Below are positions 1-9,900 of a stretch of DNA of 64,000 bases, piece by piece (within the stretch, counting starts at the first letter, position 1; each line of letters begins with the position of its first letter). Where the stretch lies: contig CAMZJA010000002.1 in the NCBI GenBank assembly GCA_947307415.1, positions 62,001 through 126,000 on the forward strand. The letters run 5' to 3'. The position numbers were made by a program, and so were the translations under genes. Origin of the DNA: an uncultured Bacteroidales bacterium. GTDB lineage: Bacteria > Bacteroidota > Bacteroidia > Bacteroidales > F082. The notes under the pieces were generated by a model. It was not told the DNA's origin. It worked only from the letters and a program-made list of their open reading frames with translations, and did no database searches.

Positions 1-1594
1 TAAAGACTTCGAAGATATAGGACTGAGTAATTTCCGGATTGAGATACTCTTCAATGTTAGCCAGGAACTCTTCCTTAGTACTTGCAGTAAGGTACTTAAA
101 TCCCAAATTCTGGGCGTAATCTCGCACCAACGTGGGTGACTGTTTTCCGAAATGACCAGCAGCAGAGATATACAAATCTACATCATCCTTGAAGATATGC
201 CCAGGACTCATATTGTGCTTAAATTCGCAACCCTTACCATTGTTGAACAGCATGACCCTGACGTTCTTTCCTATGTGCCTATTACCCAATGAATTCAAAT
301 CATAAAAGAACGCCAAATCTCCAACCACTCCAAAATACAATTTATCGGGATGTACTAAAGAGGCACCAATCAGTGAGGACATCATACCATCCGTTCCGAA
401 ACCACCTACATTACTCATCGTATTCACGCTCTTCGGAACATCAAAGAAGTTCCACGAGCGGAGCGATGTCAGAATACCAAAGTGCAAACAACTGTTCACA
501 GGCACCCTATTATGCCACTGTTTGGCGCACCATATATTCGAGAACGGCAGTTCGGGCAGGTTCTCGTACATTTGCTGATACTCAGTCTGACACTCTTTCA
601 AGAAAGAATCTCCGGGATTGACGTTCTCATCTTTGTAGTGGTTGAAGAACTGGGCTTCCGTCATGTTAAAAAGATAGGTTAGTTTGCCATACCTATCGCG
701 CATCTGGCCGTCATTGCTGATACGCCACACTTCCTTTGCATTGTCACCTACCGCAAAGTGATCTCCTGAAATCTCTCCAAAATGGATAAGCAAATCTATC
801 CCCCCCATGCAATTGGCATGACGCAGACTCAGCATTGCATTCATCTGGCGGAATTGCCCCTTGTAATTGGAAGTATGGTCGCAGAACACCACTGCATTGT
901 GATTATAGCAGAATGCATCAATGGCCTCTATATCTGATGCCGTAAATGCTTTATGCGAACCAATGAAAAGCGCAATCTTTCCTTTAGGCAACTCTGGAAA
1001 CTTACCGTCCACATCCACCCTTCGAATCACTTTCACGGAAGGCAGCTCTGACTCATTCCACAACTGGCTATAGGAAGTCTCAAGGTTGATATGCGAAGGC
1101 CCTCCACCGTTCAATGTCAAGGCAGAGATGGCTTGATTGATTCTTAAAGCTGCATTGGCTTCGTCCTTTGCGTCCCTTACTATCTGGACGTAAACACTGC
1201 TTTTCACCAGATCCACCGGATGCACACTGCGGTCAATAATTTGGTCGTGCAGATTGCCCTGTCTGCGGTAGTCCTGCTGTCCTGTGATGACAAGGATTGG
1301 GAGCTTGCGATAAAACGCCTCGGTAAGTCCAGGCATAAAGTTGCGCGAAGCTGTTGCACCCGTACAGGTAATCACAACGGGTTCTCCCGACTCTTCACAC
1401 ATACCCGTTGCCATATAGGAAGCAGAGCGTTCATCATCGCAGGAGTACATTTCAAAACCGCCATCGTACATCATACAGGCGTTCAACATCATGTTCGTCC
1501 CTCCTGGGCAGGCAATCACTTTCTTGATGCCGTGTTCTTTTAATAAGGCCACTAATATCTGGATGGCCTTTTCACTGGTATATTTGGAATTCAT
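1..1594 (-). CDS. Thiamine-diphosphate-dependent decarboxylase/synthase-like enzyme, C-terminus off the window
   Basis: The frame is open from the ATG at 1594 to the left edge (about 531 codons), so only the last few dozen residues are missing compared with its 564-aa paralogue at 18347-20041. The N-terminal part has the glutamate-containing DDERSASYMA segment, matching the Glu that activates the cofactor aminopyrimidine in ThDP enzymes. The C-terminal part has GDLAFFYDLN followed about 20 residues later by NN, the ThDP/Mg binding signature. Domain order is that of the MenD/acetolactate-synthase superfamily. The substrate is unknown; neighbours (SDR at 1612, pyruvyltransferase-family protein at 2483) suggest it makes a decoration precursor. 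A run of seven G (C on the + strand, 800-806) lies in frame within the gene. Confidence 0.8.
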   Translation of the reverse strand, partial: MNSKYTSEKAIQILVALLKEHGIKKVIACPGGTNMMLNACMMYDGGFEMYSCDDERSASYMATGMCEESGEPVVITCTGATASRNFMPGLTEAFYRKLPILVITGQQDYRRQGNLHDQIIDRSVHPVDLVKSSVYVQIVRDAKDEANAALRINQAISALTLNGGGPSHINLETSYSQLWNESELPSVKVIRRVDVDGKFPELPKGKIALFIGSHKAFTASDIEAIDAFCYNHNAVVFCDHTSNYKGQFRQMNAMLSLRHANCMGGIDLLIHFGEISGDHFAVGDNAKEVWRISNDGQMRDRYGKLTYLFNMTEAQFFNHYKDENVNPGDSFLKECQTEYQQMYENLPELPFSNIWCAKQWHNRVPVNSCLHFGILTSLRSWNFFDVPKSVNTMSNVGGFGTDGMMSSLIGASLVHPDKLYFGVVGDLAFFYDLNSLGNRHIGKNVRVMLFNNGKGCEFKHNMSPGHIFKDDVDLYISAAGHFGKQSPTLVRDYAQNLGFKYLTASTKEEFLANIEEYLNPEITQSYIFEVF

Positions 1595-1611
1595 TGTTAA
1601 AAAGTTTTCGT

Positions 1612-2475
1612 TCAAAATTCGTAGGGCAAATCTTCATTGGTCACATTGCCGGAACCTCCAGTCATATACACAATGTCACCCACAATACTTCTTCCAGCTT
1701 CCGACACTAAGATAACAGCCATATTAGCTATCTCTACTGGCAGAATATACCGACCAATCAAATTCGTGGGATGGTATATATTCTCTGTTGATACTCCATC
1801 CATCATAGGTGTGGCTGTTTGTCCGGGGGCTATACCATTTACGGTGATACCGTGAGGCGCAAGTAGTCGGGCCAATCCTTCAGTCAGCCCTCTCACGCCC
1901 CATTTTGACAGTCCGTAGGCAGAGGTGGCTGGTCTTACACTTGATGAAGAAGCGATATTGAGTATATTTCCTTTAATCTGATTATCCTTGAAATAATGTG
2001 CGAATCGATAACTGAGGAAATAAACGCCCTTCAGGTTTGTGTCCAAAACACTGTCAAATTCCTCCTCAGGTGATGCAGCATGGGTATCTACAGAGACACC
2101 GGCGTTATTTACCAGAATATCCACTTGTCCTGTTGGAACAAGTGCCAACAATTCTTTAAACTTATCGTCAAAGGCGTTGGCATCCTTCATGTTCAATTCC
2201 AACCCATAGAGTGGCATTGAACTTCCCAACTCATCTTTAATCGCTTGCACGGCAGCATCCACTTTTTTCTGGCTGCGGCCTGTAATCACAACAGTCGCTC
2301 CTGCCTTTAGGAATGCTTTGGCTATCGCACTTCCAATTCCACTGGTACCGCCTGTAACCAGAGCCGCCCTGCCTTGTAGCAATCCCTCTTGTTTCAGTTC
2401 AACAATCTGTGGTGTTACCTTGTGAAAAGGCAATCGTCTGAGTATCGGTTGTAGTCCTCTTTTAATGAAACCCAT
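1612..2475 (-). CDS. Short-chain dehydrogenase/reductase (SDR)
   Basis: This 287-aa protein is a classical SDR. It has the nucleotide-binding TGGTSGIG motif near residue 40, the NNAG motif, a catalytic serine in NIASSSS and the YGLSK (YxxxK) catalytic pair. An extra stretch of about 35 residues precedes the Rossmann fold. It lies 17 bp after the ThDP enzyme start and 7 bp before the pyruvyltransferase-family gene, in the same leftward operon. I infer that it reduces or oxidises a keto group on the compound made by the adjacent ThDP enzyme. Substrate and cofactor preference cannot be read from sequence. Confidence 0.88.
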   Translation of the reverse strand: MGFIKRGLQPILRRLPFHKVTPQIVELKQEGLLQGRAALVTGGTSGIGSAIAKAFLKAGATVVITGRSQKKVDAAVQAIKDELGSSMPLYGLELNMKDANAFDDKFKELLALVPTGQVDILVNNAGVSVDTHAASPEEEFDSVLDTNLKGVYFLSYRFAHYFKDNQIKGNILNIASSSSVRPATSAYGLSKWGVRGLTEGLARLLAPHGITVNGIAPGQTATPMMDGVSTENIYHPTNLIGRYILPVEIANMAVILVSEAGRSIVGDIVYMTGGSGNVTNEDLPYEF

Positions 2476-2482
2476 ATTGTTA

Positions 2483-3592
2483 TTAGCTTAGTGCGTTCTT
2501 TAGATATTCGTATGATTTCTTACGCTCTGCCTCAATCCGAGGATTCACTTCATTATAATCGATAGCAGTTGATGCGGCTTTTAATCCCTCCTCTACAGTA
2601 CCAACAAGTCTAGTATCGAGCAACCCGGCCACACGAAGAATACTCTCTATTCTTGAGTTATAACGCGGAGCTTTTACGACTATCACCTGTCGGTTCAGAT
2701 TGAGCGAAAAAGCTGTTCCGTGGAATGAATCCGTAACCACATAGTCCGCATTTGCGATGTGATTAACAAAATCCTCAGCAGTATTGCCAAAACGGTTCTT
2801 TGCACCTTTAATGAAGTCAAAGGTATCTGCAAAGTTAATGATTCTCAGACCCTTCTCTTTAGCTATCGCCTTCGCCACTTCTTTAATCAGCCCGTTACGG
2901 TTCAGGTTATAGACAAACACATACCCAGGTTTAGGGGCTTTCTTCACCGATGCGAACTTCCGCCATTCATCTCCACTCAACAAGAGAGTAGGATCAACTA
3001 CATGAACACCATTATCAAACCCAAAACGATGCAGAATCTTCAGTCCATCATCTTCACGTACAGAGATATAATCGTATTTTGAGACATACTCCTTGATGAT
3101 ACGCTCTTCCTCCTTCGTGAACGTGTTCTTACCAAAGCTACCAGCGTATGCGATGCGTTTCTTCCCTTCTGGAGCGAAACCAAGATAATAGGCTTTCAAA
3201 TCCTCAGGAGGATTATTATTCTGCGTGTTCCACACCTGGTCGCTTCCACTCAGATAGGCATCAGCCACAGGGATGTCAGCCATTATCTCTTGATAGCAGT
3301 GATAACGCTTGGGAGAGATATGGATATATTTCCGTAGAAATCTGCACACATCTTGATACTCTATAAGATTCACAACAAAAAGTGGAGGAAGCTTAATTAG
3401 TTTCTTCCATGCAGGCACGTCATTTTGGGGCCAGTTAGCTCGTTTAAACGACATACCTTCAGGCACAAAGTCCATCACTTCCGCTTCGTGTCCGAGTTTC
3501 TCAATGGCGGTCTGTGTTGCGTAGGTCTGCAACATAGAGCCAAAATTGGTTATTCGATGTAATGTTATGATTTCTACTTTCATCCGTATCAA
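2483..3592 (-). CDS. Polysaccharide pyruvyltransferase family protein
   Basis: This 369-aa protein opens with a TNFGSMLQTYA segment and later has the DSFHGTAFSLNL motif, both typical of the polysaccharide pyruvyl transferase family (PF04230). Members add pyruvyl ketals from PEP to sugars or act as related glycan-modifying enzymes. It is paralogous to the protein at 20053-21165, and both sit beside a ThDP enzyme and an NAD(P)-dependent reductase. The actual donor may therefore be a pyruvate-like compound made by those genes rather than PEP; that is inference. ATG at 3592 gives the complete conserved N-terminus; an in-frame ATG two codons downstream (MKVEI) is a possible alternative. Confidence 0.82.
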   Translation of the reverse strand: MIRMKVEIITLHRITNFGSMLQTYATQTAIEKLGHEAEVMDFVPEGMSFKRANWPQNDVPAWKKLIKLPPLFVVNLIEYQDVCRFLRKYIHISPKRYHCYQEIMADIPVADAYLSGSDQVWNTQNNNPPEDLKAYYLGFAPEGKKRIAYAGSFGKNTFTKEEERIIKEYVSKYDYISVREDDGLKILHRFGFDNGVHVVDPTLLLSGDEWRKFASVKKAPKPGYVFVYNLNRNGLIKEVAKAIAKEKGLRIINFADTFDFIKGAKNRFGNTAEDFVNHIANADYVVTDSFHGTAFSLNLNRQVIVVKAPRYNSRIESILRVAGLLDTRLVGTVEEGLKAASTAIDYNEVNPRIEAERKKSYEYLKNALS

Positions 3593-3608
3593 TAATGTAT
3601 GTTATGAA

Positions 3609-4568
3609 TTATACGTACATGACTATTGGGCGCTTGTGGGGCAGTCTCCTACGAAGGGCAAAAACGGTCTGTTTGAATCCGATGGATTTCAATCCTATCC
3701 TATGGTCGTAACTTCTAAGTTTGCAGAACACCATTTTAAGCAGATTCTTGAGACTACGATGGTGATGGTACTCCTTTTCTGCTAGATTTGCTTTCGTATA
3801 TAGTGAAAACTTCGGATCAACTGACACGCCCTTACTCTCTAAAAAAGAAAGTGCATATGGAACTATCTGCTGCCGTTCATCAAAGAATTTATCAGAACTA
3901 GTTTGTGTTGAAATACCGATTCCTGTATAGTAGATATTACCTACTTGCGGTATATAATAATTCTTCTGTGTATTCAATGGAATTTGGACCTCTTGAGCTG
4001 TTTCCGCGATGTGTGACCTACCCTGACTGACCTTTTCGAACCTTTTCAAAATTCCCATACTATAACAAATACTCCTAACGCCTATGCAGGTTCTAAGGAA
4101 TAGATATATGGTTTCTTTGAACGTATCAACTAGGTTGTTGCGGAAAACCATTGAGTCGCCATTGGGATATATAGCCTTATAATCGCCATAGATACAAACG
4201 TTCTCATTTTTGTAATCGATATGATTACTCTGAATAAAATCAATTATCGTATGCATCCAGTTTGCTCCGCACTCATCGTCACCAGACAACTGATAAACGA
4301 GGTCGCCAGATGGCATAGTCCAAGTCTTTTCAAAATTTTCAAAGATTCCCACATTAGGTTCATTTCGATTGAGCACAAATAAGCCAGGATATTTACGGTC
4401 ATATTCCTGCAATATCTCCCATGTTCTATCTTTTGAACAGTCATCACTCACACATATCTCATAAATATAATCTTTTTGTGCAAGTAATGAATTTATGGCT
4501 CTTGATATTACTTTTTCTTGGTTATAACAGATAACCAGAACTGAAATTTTAGGTATTCCTTCTATCAT
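3609..4568 (-). CDS. Family 2 glycosyltransferase
   Basis: This 319-aa protein has a GT-A fold N-terminal domain: KISVLVICYNQ at the start, VSDDCSKDRT about 35 residues later, and SGDDE as the metal-binding acidic motif. It should transfer a sugar from a nucleotide donor to the lipid-linked repeat unit at the cytoplasmic face of the inner membrane. Its start overlaps the upstream glycosyltransferase stop by 4 bp (ATGA), indicating translational coupling. Donor and linkage are not predictable. Confidence 0.88.
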   Translation of the reverse strand: MIEGIPKISVLVICYNQEKVISRAINSLLAQKDYIYEICVSDDCSKDRTWEILQEYDRKYPGLFVLNRNEPNVGIFENFEKTWTMPSGDLVYQLSGDDECGANWMHTIIDFIQSNHIDYKNENVCIYGDYKAIYPNGDSMVFRNNLVDTFKETIYLFLRTCIGVRSICYSMGILKRFEKVSQGRSHIAETAQEVQIPLNTQKNYYIPQVGNIYYTGIGISTQTSSDKFFDERQQIVPYALSFLESKGVSVDPKFSLYTKANLAEKEYHHHRSLKNLLKMVFCKLRSYDHRIGLKSIGFKQTVFALRRRLPHKRPIVMYV

Positions 4569-5602
4569 TTGACTATACTATTATCATTATAAATAAGTTG
4601 ATCCGGAGATGTTACCATATTATTAATATTCTCCAAATAACCAGGAAGACAGAAATGGATTAGCATCCTAAACGACAGAACGGACAAGCATCCCAAATCA
4701 TGATTTCGTAACACTTGAGCCATTCTTTTTATTGGGTTATGATATATATTAGAATACAGAATACACTGTATCATTCTCAATTGGTTCCTTATCAATCCTG
4801 ATGATGCTTTGATAGAGGCGTGTACTACCCCTATCATTTCACTTTCCACCTTATTGGGAAGGGCAATGTTTACTTGGTCTAAAGCCGACTTGACATTACG
4901 CCTCAAAACCTGGTTGCCAATAACGCGAAAACTGATTGGATTTGCACCGGCGCCCTGTGTTTTCCTTCGCAAATACAGAGGCTCTGTCACCATGCCGAAT
5001 ACTACGTCATTGCGAATTAACCTTGACCATAATTCATAATCCTGTGTTTTACTACACCTTTCATTATAAAGGGCGGGACCGAACTTATCTACAATACTAC
5101 GTCTTATAATACAGGGCGCATGCGCGATGGGTGATTTGAAAAGATAGTAAACCTTCATCTTTTCAAAATCTGGTTCATATTTAATAACTCTATTATTCCA
5201 CCAATGTTCGTGTCCAAATTCCTTCATCCATGAACTAGCCACCCCTACATCCGGGTGTGACTCCATATAGTTTACAAGGCGTTCTATACGATTAGGTGCA
5301 GACACATCATCTCCGTCCATTCTGACAATATAATCTCCCTTCGCCAACTTCAATTCATCGTTCAAAGTACCTGCAAGGAAACGGTTCTTCTCATTTCTGT
5401 GAATGATAAGTCGAGAATCCGCAGCCGCACACTCTTGTAGGAATGCCCAAAGTGTATCGTTGTCCGGCTTATCCAGATACACAAAAAACTCTAAATTGGA
5501 GAAAGTTTGATTTAAGATAGAGTCTATTGCCTCTTTGAGCGTCGTCAAAGATTCGGCATACGCACTCATCAACACCGATACGAACACATTATCTTTAGCC
5601 AT
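4565..5602 (-). CDS. Family 2 glycosyltransferase
   Basis: This 345-aa protein is a GT2 enzyme. SVLMSAYAE lies at the N-terminus, FFVYLDKPDNDT follows, and VRMDGDDVSAP holds the DxD-type metal-binding motif. The C-terminal third is helix-rich and probably membrane-associated. It overlaps the GT2 gene downstream by 4 bp and the GT4 gene upstream by 8 bp, so these three transferases are translationally coupled. It is likely one step in assembling the polysaccharide repeat unit. Confidence 0.88.
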   Translation of the reverse strand: MAKDNVFVSVLMSAYAESLTTLKEAIDSILNQTFSNLEFFVYLDKPDNDTLWAFLQECAAADSRLIIHRNEKNRFLAGTLNDELKLAKGDYIVRMDGDDVSAPNRIERLVNYMESHPDVGVASSWMKEFGHEHWWNNRVIKYEPDFEKMKVYYLFKSPIAHAPCIIRRSIVDKFGPALYNERCSKTQDYELWSRLIRNDVVFGMVTEPLYLRRKTQGAGANPISFRVIGNQVLRRNVKSALDQVNIALPNKVESEMIGVVHASIKASSGLIRNQLRMIQCILYSNIYHNPIKRMAQVLRNHDLGCLSVLSFRMLIHFCLPGYLENINNMVTSPDQLIYNDNSIVK

Positions 5603-6719
5603 ATATAAACTTTATAATTTTCTTTGATTCTGTTTCACTGTTGAATTCTCTCATAGCAACATCAGCTCCGTTCTGACCAATTTCCTTAGCAGCAGGAGAT
5701 GACACCGCATCTATCATCTTATGTGCAATATCTTCTACATTTCCAGGTTCTGCTATGTAGGCACTCTCACCATCCTTTAAAAACTGAGGGATATCACCCA
5801 CTCGTGTTACAACAACAGGATTTCCTGTAAGTAAGTACTCTCCCAACTTCGTCGGGAAACCGTACTTTGCTTGGATGTTGTCTGGGCGCGCTAAAACAAG
5901 TACTTCCGCATTCTTCAGCATCTGTGGCATTAGTTCTCGGGGAATAGTGCCTGTAAATACCACCCTTTCATTAAGCCCAAGAGAGTCAACAAGGGCATAA
6001 TCCTCTTCTTTATCTTTCTTGAAAGGAAATCCTCCAATGATGTACAGTTTGATGTCGGGTATATGATTGGCAACAATAGCAAATGCCTTGATTAGAACAT
6101 CTACACCATCCTTATAATTGCTTACCGCTCCACAATAGGCTATATACTTATCAGTGACATTTTCCTTCTTTAAACCAACGAAGCGTGAGGGGGCAACCGT
6201 CATATTGATGACTTGTATTTTTTCTTCCGCAATTCCCTTCGACATGAAGTAGTCTTTCAGGGCGAAAGAGATAGGGAATAAGCCATCAAGCTTTTTGCAC
6301 GTCGCTATATATGCCTTAAAGATCTGTCTAATCAGCCATGGCTCCGATTCGATATGTAATTCAGGATACTCTGATTTTTCATGATAAACATGAAGTTTGG
6401 GGAACCATGAATATACAAACAAATAATCAGAGTTTGTAACCACCAACTTGTCTTCAGACGTAACAGTCTTTAAGAAAGCTCGTAACCATCTAATCTGTTG
6501 AATATGGCGCCATTTACCAGAACTTAGAGTTTTCCCCTCCCATAGATACTTATACTGAATCCCTGTATTTATATCATTCGTTTTCATCCTTTCTTCGTTA
6601 GGACGAATAAAGACTCGTGTTATGGCAATACCTTGTGATGCTATACCTCGGCAAATGCCGTCAAACCGGTTTTCACCTGGAGTACCCGGTGAATATGCAT
6701 CTCCTATAAAATATAACAT
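5595..6719 (-). CDS. Family 4 glycosyltransferase
   Basis: This 374-aa protein has the two-domain GT-B layout. The C-terminal half contains YCGAVSNYKDGVDVLIKAF and later FPTKLGEYLLTGNPVVVT, matching the nucleotide-sugar binding region with its conserved acidic residue in GT4 enzymes. The N-terminal Rossmann domain starts with GDAYSPGTPGENR. It overlaps the polymerase-like gene upstream by one base. It is expected to act as a retaining glycosyltransferase in repeat-unit synthesis; the sugar is unknown. Confidence 0.87.
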   Translation of the reverse strand: MLYFIGDAYSPGTPGENRFDGICRGIASQGIAITRVFIRPNEERMKTNDINTGIQYKYLWEGKTLSSGKWRHIQQIRWLRAFLKTVTSEDKLVVTNSDYLFVYSWFPKLHVYHEKSEYPELHIESEPWLIRQIFKAYIATCKKLDGLFPISFALKDYFMSKGIAEEKIQVINMTVAPSRFVGLKKENVTDKYIAYCGAVSNYKDGVDVLIKAFAIVANHIPDIKLYIIGGFPFKKDKEEDYALVDSLGLNERVVFTGTIPRELMPQMLKNAEVLVLARPDNIQAKYGFPTKLGEYLLTGNPVVVTRVGDIPQFLKDGESAYIAEPGNVEDIAHKMIDAVSSPAAKEIGQNGADVAMREFNSETESKKIIKFIYG

Positions 6720-7798
6720 TAGAAAATAAAATTATAGAATGACCAACACTCTCTAAAAAATAGTGTTTTAGAATACGTATGATAACCAAAGAACCAAAAT
6801 ACGATCAGTAACGTAAAAGCAATACCATAAATATGAATATTCTTTTTATGCATTCTATTCAACAAACACATCATACCTGCAAAGAAATATATATCAATAT
6901 AGTAGAAAAAACGTGTTGAAAGCCCGAATGCTGGCAAAAGATCAAAAGCAATTCGAATCAACGCTAGATTCAACATCAAATACTCTTGTGTAGACAAGTC
7001 CTGACGTATCTTTTGCTTAGACAGTTGATAAACCCAGTAAAAAAGAATTATCAATATTAATCCTTTTGACTGAAAAGTAGCATTTTCCTCAAAATAAAAA
7101 GCGTACTCTGCTAATGAATCTACTCCTAAGATTACACTCTCTACAAGGTTAGTCCACGATGAAGGAAATACGATAGAAACAATTGCAATAACAGCAAACA
7201 AGCCCAAGATAAATGATAGACTGCGTATAGTGGGCTTTGTACTAACAAAAACCAAAGGCAATAACCCAAGAACACTTTGATGGAAGAAAGACCCCACAAA
7301 AATAAGGATCCCCGCTACAACTCGTTTGCTTTTACTCACATAATATATCGCAAAAATCAAAAATGAGTTAGCAATTGCCATACGTAAAAAAGAAGACACC
7401 ATTCCCATTAGAATCGCCCTATCAAAAAACACAAACAATATCGCAAAGAACCACCATTTCTGAGGTACAAAATGATAGAAGAAAAACGCCATGGAAAAGC
7501 ACCAAATTGCCAACCCAACAACTTGCGCAGTATGAATATCTGGCATTAGCCACATTATTAACTTGTAGCCTACTGCGCCATGGGTATCATCCGAAATAAT
7601 TTCATAAAAGTTTAAACCCTTGATATAATCAAGATGATTAATATACACCATATGATCACCACCCCAACCGTCTTGAAGAGCAATCATCATCCATATCATT
7701 CCAAATGTAATGGCAAGTGGTGTAACTTTATTTTTATTATACCGCATAGCATACAACAATATGCTACACATAATCATTACAGTCAGATATACCAACAT
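6719..7798 (-). CDS. EpsG/Wzy-like polysaccharide polymerase
   Basis: This 359-aa hydrophobic protein has about ten predicted transmembrane segments. Near the N-terminus it has the ALQDGWGGDHMVY segment, which resembles the conserved GxxxDxxxY region of EpsG-family O-antigen/exopolysaccharide polymerases. It is the only multi-spanning protein in the locus apart from the flippase and acyltransferases, so it is the best candidate for Wzy, joining lipid-linked repeat units on the periplasmic side. Identity rests on topology, one motif and context. Confidence 0.75.
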   Translation of the reverse strand: MLVYLTVMIMCSILLYAMRYNKNKVTPLAITFGMIWMMIALQDGWGGDHMVYINHLDYIKGLNFYEIISDDTHGAVGYKLIMWLMPDIHTAQVVGLAIWCFSMAFFFYHFVPQKWWFFAILFVFFDRAILMGMVSSFLRMAIANSFLIFAIYYVSKSKRVVAGILIFVGSFFHQSVLGLLPLVFVSTKPTIRSLSFILGLFAVIAIVSIVFPSSWTNLVESVILGVDSLAEYAFYFEENATFQSKGLILIILFYWVYQLSKQKIRQDLSTQEYLMLNLALIRIAFDLLPAFGLSTRFFYYIDIYFFAGMMCLLNRMHKKNIHIYGIAFTLLIVFWFFGYHTYSKTLFFRECWSFYNFIF

Positions 7799-7800
7799 AG

Positions 7801-8703
7801 TTATTTTATTAATAAACTTTGTTTAACACGAGACCAACCATTCCAAATTCGGGAAAAATAAGGATGCAGGTATCCATAGCCATCAATCACCTCCAAATTT
7901 CTAGAATTGGAGTAGTTAATCGTATGTATTCCAAGATTGTATTTATAATCCAATGGTATTAAAGCATTATCTTTATTCTCGTTGAATGGCGCCAGGGAGC
8001 TTACTTCCATTATGAATATGCCCCCACCATAACGAACAGAGCAGTCTTGTGCCGGTCTGTATAATTGGCCGGAAACGGTTATCCAATTACCGGCAGGTCT
8101 AGAACAACTGCGATTTGTTTGGACTGGCAATTCCACAACTAACTTGTAAGGCCCGAACAAATCCTCACTCTTATACAAATATGCCTCCTCCAGCGGTTTT
8201 TCTGTTTGTGTGGCAATCAGGTAATATGAGCCATCTCGTTCCAATATAGTGGAATCAGCTACGGCTTCATCCAATATACACTTTGGCTCGACCAACTGGT
8301 GCTTTTCTGCATCATAACGGTACATCTTCAAACTGCCCGATGCTCCATTCTCTGGATAAACGTATGTCACACCAGCTTTCTCCACAATAGCCGGATACGA
8401 AAGATGCGTATCTAATTCTAACATCACATATCGTTTTTTCAAACGCATCGTTTTCCGGTCGATCACCAACTCACAAATGATTCCCTTGGGGGTATCTGAA
8501 ATCATGCATTCTTCAACAAATACAATAATCTCATTCTCTGTAACTTGATATATAAAGGGGTCGGCAAACCACCGATCACGATACGGATGTTTCAGCCATT
8601 TAATTTTATACAGTTTTTTATCGCGAATTAGCTCTTCTGGCGTTTGCTCACAAAACCCGATATTCCAGTTCTGTGGGTATAATAATCGTGCTTTCCAGTT
8701 CAT
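7801..8703 (-). CDS. Glucosamine inositolphosphorylceramide transferase-like (GH43-like fold) protein
   Basis: This 300-aa soluble protein has WFADPFIYQ near residue 45, then repeated blade-like segments (YPAIVEKAGVTYVYPEN, DSTILERDGSYYLIAT). These resemble the N-terminal beta-propeller domain of plant GINT1 and of bacterial homologues in polysaccharide loci. The fold is related to five-bladed glycoside hydrolases, but its role in bacterial loci is unclear; it may be a glycan-modifying or transferase subunit. It sits between the polymerase and an ATP-grasp gene with 2-3 bp gaps. Family assignment is from memory of the motif pattern. Confidence 0.6.
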   Translation of the reverse strand: MNWKARLLYPQNWNIGFCEQTPEELIRDKKLYKIKWLKHPYRDRWFADPFIYQVTENEIIVFVEECMISDTPKGIICELVIDRKTMRLKKRYVMLELDTHLSYPAIVEKAGVTYVYPENGASGSLKMYRYDAEKHQLVEPKCILDEAVADSTILERDGSYYLIATQTEKPLEEAYLYKSEDLFGPYKLVVELPVQTNRSCSRPAGNWITVSGQLYRPAQDCSVRYGGGIFIMEVSSLAPFNENKDNALIPLDYKYNLGIHTINYSNSRNLEVIDGYGYLHPYFSRIWNGWSRVKQSLLIK

Positions 8704-8706
8704 TGT

Positions 8707-9900
8707 TTAGTTCAAAAATTTTTTTATCAGTGGTAAAATGTGTAGTTTAACTAAAGCGTATCGGATAAATGCCTTGACCAGTATCTTCCTATTGGGGCGC
8801 ATATAGGCTTTATACGGTTCCATGTCACCCTCAAAACGTGTAAGATAACACGTCGTTTTTCTCTTATCAGCCAACCATTCCTTGAATGGCACCTCTTCGT
8901 TCAGCACCGACATCAGAAAACTGAACTCGGGCATCATATAGGTTGTTTTAACTGTGCTACTAGCAATCTCAGTTTGATAGCCACCACCAGAGGCATATAG
9001 ATACCAAATAAATGGCAGGTTTGTACCTGAAGAGGTGACAGAAATGCCATTGCCATCATTCCTGAAGTTCATTTCAAGGAAATAGTCTTTCCCATCTTTC
9101 CCACGCATAAACTCTATGCTAAACAGGCCCGAATAACCTGTTTCTTTCACAAATCGTTTGCTGTCTTCAACGGTCTTGTCAAAGGTTGAGTCATTTCGGT
9201 CATAGCGTAAGAACACCAAATTATTGAACCCTGTAGTGGACTCAATATGTGTACGTCCCGGGATAATGACCTCTTCTCCTGATTTGAGAGAGCATCCAAT
9301 GAACTGGAACTCGAAGTCCTTTTCAATGAATTGCTGGACTTGTACTGGTTCGCCAGCTTTCTTAGCATCCAAACAGGCCTGTAATTCATCTCTATTTACA
9401 CATTTGGCAAATCCCGCCTTACCGTGCTTGACACTAGTAATAGGTTTTATCACACATGGATAGGTAATATCTTCCGGTATTGTAGTATCACTGATGAGCC
9501 AAGATGAAGGGATGGTAATTCCAAGCGACTTCGCTGCTTCTGTCATCTTTTCCTTATTCGTCCATAAAATGAGAGTTCCTGCCTCTTTAACCGTAGGGAT
9601 AACTAGCAGATGCTTAATTTGCTCATAGTTGGCATCTAAAATGTTGGCAGCATCATCGCAACAGGCGATTGTCACAGCCTTCTTTCCTTCTTCCTTAAAA
9701 TGGCTTTGAATACAAGACACAACATCCCTTTCCTCTTGACATATCCAGCCTTCGACCACATACTTGCTTTTCAGCACAAAGCTCGACTGAACATGCCCAA
9801 GGATGATAACGTAAGAGCATACATCTTTCTGCCCTAACGCCTCAATAACGCCCAAAGTATTCTGATGGTCGCCCCCTATTACAAGTGCCTTATTTTGCAT
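8707..9900 (-). CDS. ATP-grasp carboxylate-amine ligase family protein
   Basis: This 397-aa protein has an N-terminal pre-ATP-grasp Rossmann domain (KALVIGGDHQNTLG), a central ATP-grasp core with YPCVIKPI, and FLEMNFRNDGNG, which supplies the Mg-ATP-binding Glu and Asn. ATP-grasp enzymes activate a carboxylate as an acyl phosphate and couple it to an amine. In a polysaccharide locus that makes uronic acids and amino sugars, amidation of a uronic acid or addition of an amino acid is plausible. It overlaps the downstream GNAT gene by 11 bp, so the two may act on one substituent. Confidence 0.8.
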   Translation of the reverse strand: MQNKALVIGGDHQNTLGVIEALGQKDVCSYVIILGHVQSSFVLKSKYVVEGWICQEERDVVSCIQSHFKEEGKKAVTIACCDDAANILDANYEQIKHLLVIPTVKEAGTLILWTNKEKMTEAAKSLGITIPSSWLISDTTIPEDITYPCVIKPITSVKHGKAGFAKCVNRDELQACLDAKKAGEPVQVQQFIEKDFEFQFIGCSLKSGEEVIIPGRTHIESTTGFNNLVFLRYDRNDSTFDKTVEDSKRFVKETGYSGLFSIEFMRGKDGKDYFLEMNFRNDGNGISVTSSGTNLPFIWYLYASGGGYQTEIASSTVKTTYMMPEFSFLMSVLNEEVPFKEWLADKRKTTCYLTRFEGDMEPYKAYMRPNRKILVKAFIRYALVKLHILPLIKKFLN

